DNA from: an uncultured Bacteroidales bacterium
GTDB lineage: Bacteria > Bacteroidota > Bacteroidia > Bacteroidales > Muribaculaceae
DNA length: 64,000 nt
Direction: 5' to 3'
NCBI GenBank assembly: GCA_902762385.1
Contig: CACWNQ010000001.1
Span: forward strand, 310,001 to 374,000
Part shown: piece after piece, positions 52,621 to 61,556 of the stretch
Position numbering within the stretch: position 1 is the first letter of the stretch
Layout of the letters: each line of letters starts with the position of its first letter
Notes under the pieces: model-generated
Seen by the model: the letters and a program-made list of their open reading frames with translations, nothing else
Told to the model about the DNA's origin: nothing
Database searches by the model: none
Program-made: the position numbers and the translations under genes

Positions 52621-53553
52621 ATGATAAATAGAGTTTTAATACGAATCAAGGTTGTGCAGATGTTATACAACTTCATGCTCACCCGCAACGTGAAGTCGTT
52701 AACAATGGCACGCGAAGAGCTTCAACAGAGTTTTGACAAGAGTTATGAACTCTACAACTACCTTCTCAAGCTTATTATTGATATTACCGACTTGCAAGAT
52801 CGTTATCTCGACGACGCCAAGCACAAATATCTTCCCTCTCATGAGGATTTAAACCCTAACCCAAAGTTTGTCGACAATCAATTGGCCGAAATACTTCGCA
52901 ACAACGAGCAGTTGCAGCACTATATAAGTGAGCACAAGCTCACCTGGCGCGACAATGAGTTGTTCCTGAAGTTGATGCTCAACAAGATACAAGACAGCAG
53001 CATTTACAATGAGTACATGGAAAATGGCGCAAGCGACCTTGAGAGCGATTGCCACTTGTGGCGACAAATCTTCCGCCAAATCATCATCGACGATGACGAC
53101 CTTCTCGAAGAACTTGAGAACCAATCGGTTTATTGGTCATGCGACGACCTTGATTTCATGAGCCAATTCGTCATCAAGACTATTCGCAAGATAGGTGACG
53201 GCGAGGACTTCCCCATCATGCCACAATTCAAGGATGAGGAAGACAGCAAGTTTGGCGATCAGCTGTTTACTGCAGCAGTCGAGCAGGAAGAATTGAACTC
53301 TGCCACCATCGACCGATTTATCGATACCCGCCATTGGGATAGCGATCGCATAGCACTCATCGACCGGGTTATACTTCTTGTTGCCCTCGCCGAGGTTCGA
53401 AACTTCGAGAAGATACCCACTACAGTGACTCTCAACGAATACATTGAAATAGCCAAGACATTCAGCACTCCTAGCAGTCCTGCTTTTGTCAATGGAGTGC
53501 TTCATGCAGCCATCAAAGACATGAAGAACAATGGCTCACTGATGAAACCGTAA
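52621..53553 (+). CDS. nusB: Transcription antitermination factor NusB, long form
   Basis: A 310-residue protein whose C-terminal part (about 165-305) is a NusB helical domain, with RVILLVALAEVRNFEKIPTTVTLNEYIEIAKTFS in parts and SPAFVNGVLHAA near the end. NusB binds boxA RNA with NusE (S10) to prevent termination in rRNA operons. The N-terminal 160 residues are an acidic helical extension; typical NusB has about 140 residues, and the long form is usual in Bacteroidota. It starts with the NusB-like INRVLIRIKVVQMLY, so the extension may be an internal duplication or insertion after the first helix. First gene of nusB-yajC-ybbR-coaE. Confidence 0.9.
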   Translation: MINRVLIRIKVVQMLYNFMLTRNVKSLTMAREELQQSFDKSYELYNYLLKLIIDITDLQDRYLDDAKHKYLPSHEDLNPNPKFVDNQLAEILRNNEQLQHYISEHKLTWRDNELFLKLMLNKIQDSSIYNEYMENGASDLESDCHLWRQIFRQIIIDDDDLLEELENQSVYWSCDDLDFMSQFVIKTIRKIGDGEDFPIMPQFKDEEDSKFGDQLFTAAVEQEELNSATIDRFIDTRHWDSDRIALIDRVILLVALAEVRNFEKIPTTVTLNEYIEIAKTFSTPSSPAFVNGVLHAAIKDMKNNGSLMKP

Positions 53554-53589
53554 AAACTCACCTATTAATAACAATAACACACAAGAACT

Positions 53590-53943
53590 ATGTTAAACTC
53601 AATTCTTTTACAAGCACAAGCTGCGGGCGATGCTGGCCAGCAAGGCAGTGGCATGATGAGCATTCTGATGATTGTTGCCCTTATTGCAATCTTCTATTTC
53701 TTCATGATTCGCCCCCAAAGCAAGAAACAAAAAGAAATAAGGAAATTCCGCGATGCAATGCAGAAAGGTGACAAAGTGACAACCGCTGGTGGCATCCATG
53801 GCAAAATCAAAGAGATAAAAGATGATGTGATTGTGCTTCAAATCGACGATAACGTTAAAATTACCGTCGACAAGGCTATGGTTTATCCCTCGGCCAACGA
53901 TGCTGTTGCTAGTGGTGCCGATATTAAGAACGCACAGAACTAA
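53590..53943 (+). CDS. yajC: Preprotein translocase subunit YajC
   Basis: A 117-residue accessory subunit of SecDF-YajC. One membrane segment (about 22-41, MMSILMIVALIAIFYFFMIRP) is followed by the family motif RPQSKKQKEIRKFRDAMQKG in parts and KVTTAGGIHGKIKEI. Length is standard. It lies 36 bases after nusB. A hairpin follows before ybbR. Confidence 0.95.
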   Translation: MLNSILLQAQAAGDAGQQGSGMMSILMIVALIAIFYFFMIRPQSKKQKEIRKFRDAMQKGDKVTTAGGIHGKIKEIKDDVIVLQIDDNVKITVDKAMVYPSANDAVASGADIKNAQN

Positions 53944-53965
53944 TCCCAATACGATCAATTGCACA

Positions 53966-53989
53966 CCCCTCTAGCACATGTTAGAGGGG
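53966..53989 (+). terminator. Hairpin between yajC and ybbR
   Basis: CCCCTCTA (53966-53973) and TAGAGGGG (53982-53989) form a perfect 8-bp stem extendable by ACAC/GTGT with a bulge. No strong T tract, so it may be a partial terminator or an RNA-stabilising hairpin. Confidence 0.5.
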
Positions 53990-54011
53990 AGTGTTAAATT
54001 AATAAGCCATC

Positions 54012-54992
54012 ATGAGCTGGAGCAACAACATCCAACGCATCAAAACTTTGGCGCATAAGTTGACGAGCAAGGACACTGCCTTGTTCCTCTTCTTCTTGCT
54101 AGTTTCGGTGGGATTCTGGATGATGCTAACTTTCAACACCCAGATGACACACGATGTTGCTGTTAAGCTCAAAATCAAGAAACCAGGCAATATAACTCTC
54201 CTGCAAGAGTTGCCCGAGACCTTCACGGTTACAGTTAAAGACCGTGGTACATCTTTCTTAAAATCCTATTTCCACTCATCCCCCACAATCGAAATTGACT
54301 TCTCAAGATACTATGACGAGAAAAGTCACAGCTTGATTCTAACCTCTTACCAGCTATCGAGCGAAATAAGACGTGTTTTCAGGCGCGAAGCTTCAATCCT
54401 TAAGATTTCGCCCGAAGCTATCAATGCTAAGTGCACCTCTATTGCAGGGAAAAAAGTTCCTGTCAACTGGGAAGACAACGTTAAAAACATTACTACCGAC
54501 AGGCAGTTTGTAATCAACCCTGATGGAGTTATGACAACTCCCGATTCTGTCACGATCTATGCACTTGATCGAGCAACATTGCGAGAGATTAATGAGGTGG
54601 ATATCACAACCGTAGAAGTTGAGAACCTCACCACATCACTCGACAAGCAGGTGCGCATTAAGCCCATAAACAATGTGAGAGTGATGCCTAGCAAAGTAAA
54701 ACTGCACGTGCCTGTTGAGCCTCTCATTAAGAAAGAACAAGAGGTGTCAATTTCGGTTAGGAACCAACCCTATGGACTAAATGTTCTCCTGTTCCCTCAA
54801 TCAGTTAACGTGAGTTATCTGGTGCCCCAAAGCAAATATCAATTACCACTCAATCTCACTGTTGTAGTCGACTACAACGATATTGACCTATCGTCCAATA
54901 AAGTTAACGTCAAGCTTGGCGAGGTATCAGGTGCCTATAGCAATGTACAAATAGGCATCGATAGCGTTAATTATGTAATAGAACGTTTCTAA
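54012..54992 (+). CDS. YbbR-like protein
   Basis: A 326-residue protein with one N-terminal membrane segment (about 23-40) and a beta-rich extracytoplasmic part holding YbbR-type repeats (for example LPETFTVTVKDRGTSFL near 71 and MTTPDSVTIYALDRATL near 177). In Firmicutes YbbR (CdaR) regulates the diadenylate cyclase CdaA, but no cyclase gene is visible here, so that role is not supported. Placed between yajC and coaE, a synteny usual for Bacteroidales. It ends 12 bases before coaE. Confidence 0.85.
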   Translation: MSWSNNIQRIKTLAHKLTSKDTALFLFFLLVSVGFWMMLTFNTQMTHDVAVKLKIKKPGNITLLQELPETFTVTVKDRGTSFLKSYFHSSPTIEIDFSRYYDEKSHSLILTSYQLSSEIRRVFRREASILKISPEAINAKCTSIAGKKVPVNWEDNVKNITTDRQFVINPDGVMTTPDSVTIYALDRATLREINEVDITTVEVENLTTSLDKQVRIKPINNVRVMPSKVKLHVPVEPLIKKEQEVSISVRNQPYGLNVLLFPQSVNVSYLVPQSKYQLPLNLTVVVDYNDIDLSSNKVNVKLGEVSGAYSNVQIGIDSVNYVIERF

Positions 54993-55004
54993 ACACAAAA
55001 TGCC

Positions 55005-55583
55005 ATGGCACAAACAAAGATTATTGCCATAACAGGCGGCATTGGAGCGGGAAAGTCGATAGTGTCGGCCATCTTGCGCGTGGCAGGTTATGATGTCTAT
55101 GATTGTGACCAACGAGCCAAGATGCTAATGAACGCGAGTGCTACAATCAAAAATTCATTAACTCACAAGTTCGGTCACGACATTTACACCAGTGAAGGCA
55201 ATCTTAACAGAACCCGTCTCAGCGACATCATTTTCAATGACCACGATGCTTTACACTATGTAAACAGCATTGTACATCCAGCTGTTAGAGACGACATTTC
55301 AAATTGGGCCCAGGAGCACCAGCATGGTCCTCTATTTGTAGAAACATCGATTCTCAAAGAAGGAGGTCTTGACACTATAGTTCAAGAGATATGGAATGTA
55401 GTAGCACCCGTCGAGGTCCGTATTTCAAGAGTCATGAAACGGAATGCAATAAGCCGTGAAAAAGTGTTAGAGCGAATCAACAACCAGCAGCAACTGTCAC
55501 CGATTCCCGGAAAAAAAGTCGTAGATTTAATCAATGACGGCACTACCCCGATTCTACCACAAATCATTAGTGCTCTGCAATAA
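55005..55583 (+). CDS. coaE: Dephospho-CoA kinase
   Basis: A 192-residue P-loop kinase for the last step of coenzyme A synthesis. The Walker A loop is TGGIGAGKS (10-18), followed by the CoA-binding pattern YDVYDCDQRAK near 30, INSIVHP-like VNSIVHPAV near 87 and RISRVMKRNA near 141. Length is slightly short but complete. Last gene of the nusB-yajC-ybbR-coaE run. GTP or ATP specificity follows the family. Confidence 0.94.
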   Translation: MAQTKIIAITGGIGAGKSIVSAILRVAGYDVYDCDQRAKMLMNASATIKNSLTHKFGHDIYTSEGNLNRTRLSDIIFNDHDALHYVNSIVHPAVRDDISNWAQEHQHGPLFVETSILKEGGLDTIVQEIWNVVAPVEVRISRVMKRNAISREKVLERINNQQQLSPIPGKKVVDLINDGTTPILPQIISALQ

Positions 55584-55630
55584 TCCTTAAGCGCAGGGGG
55601 TAGTGTAATCACCAATATTATAGAAAGAGA

Positions 55631-55654
55631 GAAGCTCCTTAAATAAGAAGCTTC
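55631..55654 (-). terminator. Hairpin between coaE and tsf stops
   Basis: GAAGCT (55631-55636) and AGCTTC (55649-55654) form a 6-bp stem. On the minus strand it is followed by a pyrimidine-rich stretch. It lies between convergent genes; moderate support. Confidence 0.4.
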
Positions 55655-55682
55655 CCTCAAAAGATTATTTACTAACTCAAAT

Positions 55683-56678
55683 TTAGTCGGCGTTAAGGTT
55701 CACACGCTTAAGGTCGGTAGCAACGAGACCTTTCTGAGCTTTGTCAAGGAACATGGCAATTGTCATACCCTTCTCCTCGCTAGCCTCATACTCCTGCTCC
55801 ATAAGGATGTTCTCCTTATAGAACTTCTCCATGCGACCCTTCACGATGTTCTGAATCATCTGTTCAGGCATGCTCTTGAGCTTAGCATCGGCAGTGTCGG
55901 CCATAAGCTTCTTAGCATCTTCTACCTGCTCAGGAGTCATATAACCCTTGCGAACAGCCTCATCCTGATGCTCCTCGGTAGCGCAGTAGTAAGGATTGAA
56001 ACCGGCCTTCTTGAGGGCGTTTTCAACAGCCTTCTGCACTTGCTCGCTCTTGGTCTTCTCGATAGCGATGCTAGTCTCCTCATCAATTACATTCTGAGGA
56101 ATCTGGTTGCGGTTGGCAGCAGCTGGACGCATAGCAGCAACCTGCATAGCAACAGCCTTACCAATCTCCTCGCTAACTGGCTCGTTGAAAGCCACGAGAG
56201 TCGAGAGCTTCTTGTTGAAGTGGTTGTAACCAGCGATGCCGGCAGCTTCGATACACTCATAAGCGCCAAGCTCCATCTTCTCGCCAGTAATACCGCTCAA
56301 AGCAGTAATGTGCTCAGCTACGGTAGCACCATCAAAAGTGAAGTTCTTAAGCTCGTCGAGGTTCTGAACCTTAGCAGCAACAGCCTCGTCGAGGATACGG
56401 TTTGCAAGTGTCACAAACTTCTCGGTACCAGCCACGGGCTCAGTCTCGCACTTGAGAGCAACGATAGCTCCAAAGTTACCTTCAACCTTGCACTTGGCAA
56501 TACCCTCGGCAGCAGTGCGGTCGCCACGCTTTGCAGCGATAGCCTGACCACGCTTGCGGATGATCTCCACAGCCTTGTCCATGTCGTTCTCGGCCTCAAT
56601 GAGAGCCTTCTTGCAGTCAACCATACCAGCATTGGTAATCTCACGCAATTTCTTTATGTCATTAATAGAAACAGCCAT
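55683..56678 (-). CDS. tsf: Translation elongation factor Ts
   Basis: A 331-residue guanine nucleotide exchange factor for EF-Tu. It opens with the UBA-like domain and the signature ITNAGMVDCKKALIEAENDM near residue 15, then DMDKAVEIIRKRG. The dimer core repeats EKMELGAYECI and AVAMQVAAMRPAA are present. It follows rpsB by 61 bases on the same strand, the conserved rpsB-tsf order. Length is somewhat over E. coli (283), as in other Bacteroidota. Confidence 0.98.
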   Translation of the reverse strand: MAVSINDIKKLREITNAGMVDCKKALIEAENDMDKAVEIIRKRGQAIAAKRGDRTAAEGIAKCKVEGNFGAIVALKCETEPVAGTEKFVTLANRILDEAVAAKVQNLDELKNFTFDGATVAEHITALSGITGEKMELGAYECIEAAGIAGYNHFNKKLSTLVAFNEPVSEEIGKAVAMQVAAMRPAAANRNQIPQNVIDEETSIAIEKTKSEQVQKAVENALKKAGFNPYYCATEEHQDEAVRKGYMTPEQVEDAKKLMADTADAKLKSMPEQMIQNIVKGRMEKFYKENILMEQEYEASEEKGMTIAMFLDKAQKGLVATDLKRVNLNAD

Positions 56679-56739
56679 AATAGAATTTTATAAAAGTTTA
56701 AATTGTTATTAATTACTTTTTTATAATAAGCGTGAGTAA

Positions 56740-57609
56740 TTACTCAGCTTTGGGAGCCTCCTCGGCGGGAGTTTCCTCTACTGCGGGAGCTTCCTCTGTT
56801 GCAGGAGCTTCCTCAGCCTTTGGAGCCTCTTCGGCTACACGGCTGCGACGAACGCGTGCGCGACGTGGCTTTTCAGTTGCCTCACCTTCAGGTGCATCAT
56901 CCTTGTTGTCAATCTTCTCAATCTTGCGCTCCTCAAGACCCTCTTTAATGGCCTCGCATACGGTGTTCAAGATGATATCAACCGACTTAGATGAATCGTC
57001 GTTAGCAGGAATCACAAAGTTCACATTCTCGGGGTTACTGTTGGTGTCAACAATACCGAATACTGGAATACCCAGACGATTAGCCTCGGCAACAGCAATG
57101 TGCTCTTTCAAGACATCAACAACAAACAATGCTGATGGCAGACGGTTAAGATCGGCAATCGAACCTAAGTTCTTCTCGAGCTTAGCACGCTGACGAGTGA
57201 TCTGAAGACGCTCACGCTTCGACATGTTGTCGAATGTGCCGTCGGTGGTCATCTTGTCGATTGAAGCCATCTTCTTAACAGCCTTGCGAATTGTTGGGAA
57301 ATTGGTCAGCATACCGCCTGGCCAGCGCTCAATAACGTAGGGCATTCCAACCGAAGTAGCGCGGTCAGATACCACTTGCTTTGCTTGCTTCTTGGTGGCA
57401 ACGAAGAGAACCTTCTTACCTTCCTTAGCAATGTTCTTGAGAGCAACGGCAGCTTCTTCAAGCTTAGCCTGAGTCTTGTAAAGATCGATAATGTGAATGC
57501 CATTACGCTCCATCAGGATGTAAGGAGCCATAGCAGGATTCCATTTGCGTTTCATGTGACCAAAGTGACATGCAGCGTCAAGCAGTTGGTCAAAAGTTGG
57601 TGTTTGCAT
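56740..57609 (-). CDS. rpsB: 30S ribosomal protein S2 with acidic C-terminal extension
   Basis: A 289-residue S2. Signatures LLDAACHFGHMKRKWNPAM near 9-27, RWPGGMLTNF near 100 and IPVFGIVDTNSNPENV near 170 are clear. The last 60 residues or so form a tail: a basic patch (KPRRARVRRSRVAEE) then repeated EEAP-type units. E. coli S2 has 241 residues. Start chosen at ATG 57609; an upstream TTG is possible but adds no conserved residues. It is preceded by rpsI with a 187-base gap that may hold a regulatory leader, and followed by tsf. Confidence 0.97.
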   Translation of the reverse strand: MQTPTFDQLLDAACHFGHMKRKWNPAMAPYILMERNGIHIIDLYKTQAKLEEAAVALKNIAKEGKKVLFVATKKQAKQVVSDRATSVGMPYVIERWPGGMLTNFPTIRKAVKKMASIDKMTTDGTFDNMSKRERLQITRQRAKLEKNLGSIADLNRLPSALFVVDVLKEHIAVAEANRLGIPVFGIVDTNSNPENVNFVIPANDDSSKSVDIILNTVCEAIKEGLEERKIEKIDNKDDAPEGEATEKPRRARVRRSRVAEEAPKAEEAPATEEAPAVEETPAEEAPKAE

Positions 57610-57796
57610 TTCTAAAAATTTTGTTTTGTTTACGTTCAACTAAAAATCAATCGCATAGTAGCCATGCCCTAGAGGCAATACATATATAATAATGTGTTCT
57701 TTTAAGCCGCAGGGCTAGTGAGTCTATGCAATTTGGATACTAAACTCTGTTTTGTTGCGAGTCCAGAACAAGTCGTTGAGCAATATTGTAAAAATA
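57610..57796 (-). other. rpsI-rpsB intergenic leader
   Basis: A 187-base untranslated stretch inside a ribosomal protein operon. GCCCT (57666-57670) and AGGGC (57711-57715) can pair across it. S2 binds its own mRNA leader in other bacteria, so an autoregulatory leader is possible, but no known leader motif was identified. Confidence 0.3.
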
Positions 57797-58183
57797 TTAA
57801 CGCTTGCTGAACTGGAAACGCTTGCGGGCCTTGGGCTGACCTGGTTTCTTGCGCTCTACGGCACGTGGGTCGCGAGTCATGAAGCCTTCCTTGCGAAGGG
57901 CGCTCTTGTCCTCGGGATTTACCTTAACCAGTGCACGAGCGATAGCAAGACGCAGAGCCTCGGCCTGTCCCTTGTAACCACCACCAATGAGGTTAACCTT
58001 GATGTTATATTTCTCAGCTGCCTCAAGTGTGTTCAATGGTTGCTTAACGATGAATTGAAGAATTGGAGATGGAAAATATTCTTCAAGTGCACGCTTGTTG
58101 ATTGTGATTTCGCCATTGCCCTCGCTCAAGTATACACGAGCGATAGCTGCTTTACGACGACCTACTGCATTAATTTGTTCCAT
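57797..58183 (-). CDS. rpsI: 30S ribosomal protein S9
   Basis: A 128-residue S9. The N-terminal AVGRRKAAIARVYL, the GGGYKGQAEALRLAIARAL signature (about 68-86) and the basic C-terminus ending RKRFQFSKR, which reaches the ribosomal P site, are all present. It follows rplM by 12 bases, the conserved L13-S9 pair. Confidence 0.98.
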   Translation of the reverse strand: MEQINAVGRRKAAIARVYLSEGNGEITINKRALEEYFPSPILQFIVKQPLNTLEAAEKYNIKVNLIGGGYKGQAEALRLAIARALVKVNPEDKSALRKEGFMTRDPRAVERKKPGQPKARKRFQFSKR

Positions 58184-58195
58184 ACTTCCAAGTTA

Positions 58196-58675
58196 TTATT
58201 TAAGTTTATTGATATCAATTACTTTGGGTTGCTGAGCCTCGTGTGGGTGTTCTGGACCATTGTAAATGTATACATTGTTCAGAATCTTAGCACCAAGCTT
58301 GTTCTTTGGGAGCATACCCTTAATCACATGGAGGAACAATGGATGCTTGCCAGCCTTGAGATGTTTGTTCTCCGACTTCTTTTGAAGGATGGCTGGAGTC
58401 GCATAACGCTGACCACCGGGATAGCCTGTGTAGCTAACATAGGTGCGATCGTCCCACTTATTACCAGTGAGCTTAACCTTATCGGCGTTGATGATAATAA
58501 CGTTGTCACCACAATCAACGTGTGGTGTGAAACTGGGCTTGTACTTTCCGCGCAAGATTTTCGCTACTTTTGCGCACAAGCGACCCAGTACCTGATCGGT
58601 AGCATCTACTACTACCCATTCTTTCTGTACGTCTTCCTTGCGGATAGACACGGTCTTGTAACTTAAAGTGTTCAC
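58196..58675 (-). CDS. rplM: 50S ribosomal protein L13, GTG start
   Basis: A 159-residue L13. Signatures DATDQVLGRLCAKVAKILRGK near 24-44 (in parts), GDNVIIINADKVKLTGNKW and the late MLPKNKLGAKILNNVYIYNGPEHPHEAQQP (in parts) are clear. The only usable start is GTG at 58675; upstream codons up to an in-frame stop contain no ATG. First gene of rplM-rpsI-rpsB-tsf, with a full promoter upstream. Confidence 0.97.
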   Translation of the reverse strand: MNTLSYKTVSIRKEDVQKEWVVVDATDQVLGRLCAKVAKILRGKYKPSFTPHVDCGDNVIIINADKVKLTGNKWDDRTYVSYTGYPGGQRYATPAILQKKSENKHLKAGKHPLFLHVIKGMLPKNKLGAKILNNVYIYNGPEHPHEAQQPKVIDINKLK

Positions 58676-58786
58676 TTTTAAAATCCTGATTAAAAATTAA
58701 TTAAATATTCAACAGAGCACACAATGACACGGCCAAATGTCACACTTTGGCACACCGTTGAAATTATCTTGGATATAATCGGCGTG

Positions 58787-58816
58787 CAAAGGTACGCATT
58801 ATTATATTAATGGCAA
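58787..58816 (-). promoter_or_regulatory. Putative promoter of the rplM-rpsI-rpsB-tsf operon
   Basis: On the minus strand TTG (58816-58814) and TACCTTTG (58794-58787) with 19 bases between, about 112 bases before the GTG start. Confidence 0.55.
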
Positions 58817-58996
58817 TAACCACACCATGCCAAAAACCACTCAAAAGCACCATTTTTAAGAAACATTAACCATATTAACAACCTTTATCAGGCCATTTGC
58901 ACACCATCTCATACAATAATTCATTTCTAATGAAAAGCTCAGTACCATTTGTTAATAAAAAACTCAATAAATTAGTAATAGATGATTATTTTTCAC

Positions 58997-59004
58997 TAAC
59001 TTTG
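58997..59004 (+). promoter_or_regulatory. Putative minus-7 element of the S9 peptidase gene
   Basis: TAACTTTG, 52 bases before ATG 59057. Confidence 0.45.
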
Positions 59005-59056
59005 CACAATTGAACTTGAAAACCAATTTACATAATAATTCATTAACAACTATTTC

Positions 59057-61315
59057 ATGAAACTATTAAAATCGACTGTTATGGCTTCGTTAGCGGCAAT
59101 GATGGCATTAAGTGCCTGCACCTCGGCCTCAAACGCAGGTGGAGAAGCTGCTGGCGATAATGCCATTGAGATTAAAGACGGGAAATTCACTCCCGAAGTA
59201 ATGTTAGCATTAGGACGCGTTGGCGATCCACAAGTCTCTCCCGACGGCACACGCGTGCTCTTCAGCGTTAACTATCAAAACGTAAAAGAGAATAAAGGAA
59301 ATGCCGACCTTTGGCTAATGGACATCGACGGCAAGACTCCTGCCGTTAACATCACCAACACTCCAAGCAGCGAGAGCAATGCTGTGTGGATTAACGAAGG
59401 CACTCAAATCGCTTTCCTCTATCGCGACCCTGCCAAGGAGGACTCAAAGACTCAGGTGTGGGTGATGAATGCCGACGGCAGCAGCCGCAAGCCTGTGAGC
59501 GAGATGGAGAATGGTGTTGAGGGATTCACTATTTCGCCCGACGGCACCAAGATTATCCTCATCAGCACAGTTCAGTATGGCAAGACTCAGCCTCTCGACA
59601 ACTACCCCGACCTCGACAAGGCTCAAGCTCGCCTTATCGACGACATGATGTACAAGCATTGGGACGAGTGGGTAACAGCTGTTCCACACCCCTTTGTTGC
59701 CGATTTCACCGGTGGCGTTGTTAAAGATCCTAAGGACATCCTCGAGGGCACTCAGTATGAGTCGCCTATGCGTCCATGGGGCGGCGTGGAGTCATTTGCA
59801 TGGACTGCCGACAGCAAGAAGGTAATCTACACCTGCCGCAAGAAAACTGGCAAGGAATATGCCTTCTCGACCAACAGCGACCTTTACCTCTACGACATTG
59901 CCAGCGGCAAGACCGAGAAGAACCTCACCGAGGGCATGATGGGTTATGACACCAACCCACGCGTCTTTAAGGACAAGGTTGCATTCCTCTCAATGGAGCA
60001 CGACGGATATGAGGCCGATAAGAACCGCATCTTCGTGATGGACCTCAAGAGTGGCGAGAAGAAAGACCTCACCGAGAATTGGGACTATAGCGCCGACGAC
60101 CTCTGCTGGTCGCCCGACGGCAAGTTCATCTATTTCCTCGCGCCCTATCAGGGTACCATCCCCATGTTCCGCTTGAATGTTGAGACCCAGCAAGTCGACA
60201 CCGTCAATCCAGGCATGAGCGACTGGCACGACTATGCTGCAATCGTTCCCCTCAAGGACGGTAAGGTTCTTACACTGCGTCACAACTATGCCGAACCCAA
60301 CGAAATCTTCACACTCGAGATGGGCAAAGAGCCAGTTCAACTCAGCCATGTCAACGACGACATGCTCAGCAAGCTCGACTCTATCCAGATGCGCAAGGAG
60401 ATTGTTAAGACTACCGACGGCAAGGATATGACAGTATGGGTAGTACTACCACCCAACTTCGACCCCAACAAGAAGTATCCATCAATCTTCTTCTGCGAGG
60501 GTGGTCCTCAATCACCAGTTAGCCAGTTCTTCTCTTATCGCTGGAACTTCCGCCTCATGGCAAGCCAGGGATATGTTGTAATCGCTCCTAACCGTCGTGG
60601 CCTGCCCGGCTTCGGCAGCGAGTGGAATGCACAAATCAGTGGTGACTATGGAGGCCAGAACATGAAAGACTACATGAGTGCTGCCACCTATATGAAACAA
60701 CAGCCCTACATCGATGGCGACCGCATGGGTGCTGTGGGTGCTAGCTATGGTGGCTACTCAGTTTACTGGCTTGCAGGCAACCACAACAACATGTTTGCTT
60801 GCTTCCTGGCACATGCCGGAATCTTCAACCTCGAGGCACAATATCTTGAGACCGAGGAACTTTGGTTCACACAATGGGATCTTGGAGGTCCTTGCTGGGA
60901 GAAGGACAACGCTGTAGCACAAAAGACTTACAGAGAGGCCAATCCTAAGAACTTCGTCGAGAACTGGAACACTCCTATCATGATTACCGCTGGTGAGCTC
61001 GACTATCGCATCGTCTTCACTCAGGCATGCCAGGCATTCGACGCTGCACAAATTCGTGGCATCCCATCACGCATGCTTCTCTTCCCCGAGGAGAACCACT
61101 GGATCCTCCAGCCACAGAATGCTCTCATGTGGCACCGCGAGTTCTTCCGTTGGCTCGACACTTGGCTGAAACCAGGCAGTGAGGCAGCTAAGGCTTACAA
61201 AATTCAGCAAGACTCTATCGCCAAAATCAAGGCCGAGGAAACCAAAGGTGAGCCTACTCCAATGCCCAAAAAGCAGGAGAATCTCAACATCACCAACCCC
61301 GACCTGAAGAAGTAA
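59057..61315 (+). CDS. Lipoprotein S9 family peptidase (prolyl oligopeptidase type)
   Basis: A 752-residue envelope peptidase. The lipoprotein signal ends LSAC with Cys21. Residues about 45-480 form a WD40-like/TolB-type propeller (repeated SPDG motifs). The alpha/beta hydrolase domain follows, with catalytic Ser563 in GASYGGYS, Asp649 in GELDYRI and His681 in EENHW. Family members cleave dipeptides or acyl-peptides; relatives in Porphyromonas feed peptide catabolism. Standalone gene, with its own box upstream and a strong terminator after. Exact specificity (DPP-, acylaminoacyl- or oligopeptidase) is open. Confidence 0.94.
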   Translation: MKLLKSTVMASLAAMMALSACTSASNAGGEAAGDNAIEIKDGKFTPEVMLALGRVGDPQVSPDGTRVLFSVNYQNVKENKGNADLWLMDIDGKTPAVNITNTPSSESNAVWINEGTQIAFLYRDPAKEDSKTQVWVMNADGSSRKPVSEMENGVEGFTISPDGTKIILISTVQYGKTQPLDNYPDLDKAQARLIDDMMYKHWDEWVTAVPHPFVADFTGGVVKDPKDILEGTQYESPMRPWGGVESFAWTADSKKVIYTCRKKTGKEYAFSTNSDLYLYDIASGKTEKNLTEGMMGYDTNPRVFKDKVAFLSMEHDGYEADKNRIFVMDLKSGEKKDLTENWDYSADDLCWSPDGKFIYFLAPYQGTIPMFRLNVETQQVDTVNPGMSDWHDYAAIVPLKDGKVLTLRHNYAEPNEIFTLEMGKEPVQLSHVNDDMLSKLDSIQMRKEIVKTTDGKDMTVWVVLPPNFDPNKKYPSIFFCEGGPQSPVSQFFSYRWNFRLMASQGYVVIAPNRRGLPGFGSEWNAQISGDYGGQNMKDYMSAATYMKQQPYIDGDRMGAVGASYGGYSVYWLAGNHNNMFACFLAHAGIFNLEAQYLETEELWFTQWDLGGPCWEKDNAVAQKTYREANPKNFVENWNTPIMITAGELDYRIVFTQACQAFDAAQIRGIPSRMLLFPEENHWILQPQNALMWHREFFRWLDTWLKPGSEAAKAYKIQQDSIAKIKAEETKGEPTPMPKKQENLNITNPDLKK

Positions 61316-61343
61316 TCAAGGGCAAAGCCCCTATCCTACCAAG

Positions 61344-61377
61344 CGCACTGGCAAAACCACCTGCCAGTGCGTTTTTT
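61344..61377 (+). terminator. Terminator of the S9 peptidase gene
   Basis: CGCACTGGCA (61344-61353) and TGCCAGTGCG (61362-61371) form a perfect 10-bp stem with an 8-base loop, followed by six T. Confidence 0.9.
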
Positions 61378-61512
61378 ATAAAACCAAATAAACAACCACC
61401 ACATCATCAAATAACATGCTATCATCTACCAAATCAATAAGAAGAATAAGCTCAACGAGCACAACCACGAAAAAAACTATTAACTAATATCTATTAACTC
61501 AAAACTTTTTAC

Positions 61513-61520
61513 TAACTTTG
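61513..61520 (+). promoter_or_regulatory. Putative minus-7 element of pheS
   Basis: TAACTTTG, 36 bases before ATG 61557. Confidence 0.45.
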
Positions 61521-61556
61521 CATGATTTTTCAAGAACTTTTCAACGACAGAATCAT

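Larger units (their letters stand above)
58676..59056. other. Divergent intergenic region rplM / S9 peptidase
   Basis: 381 bp. It holds the rplM promoter (58787-58816, minus) and a TAACTTTG box for the peptidase (58997-59004, plus). The long rplM leader of about 105 nt could hold a regulatory structure, but none was recognised. No RNA gene or repeat was seen. Confidence 0.5.

Noticed and set aside
54012-54992. Cyclic-di-AMP regulation by the YbbR-like protein
   Set aside because: No diadenylate cyclase gene is adjacent; synteny with yajC and coaE points to a different context.
57752-58666. 304-residue open frame antisense to rplM-rpsI
   Set aside because: Opposes two certain ribosomal protein genes; the composition is that of a reversed basic protein.
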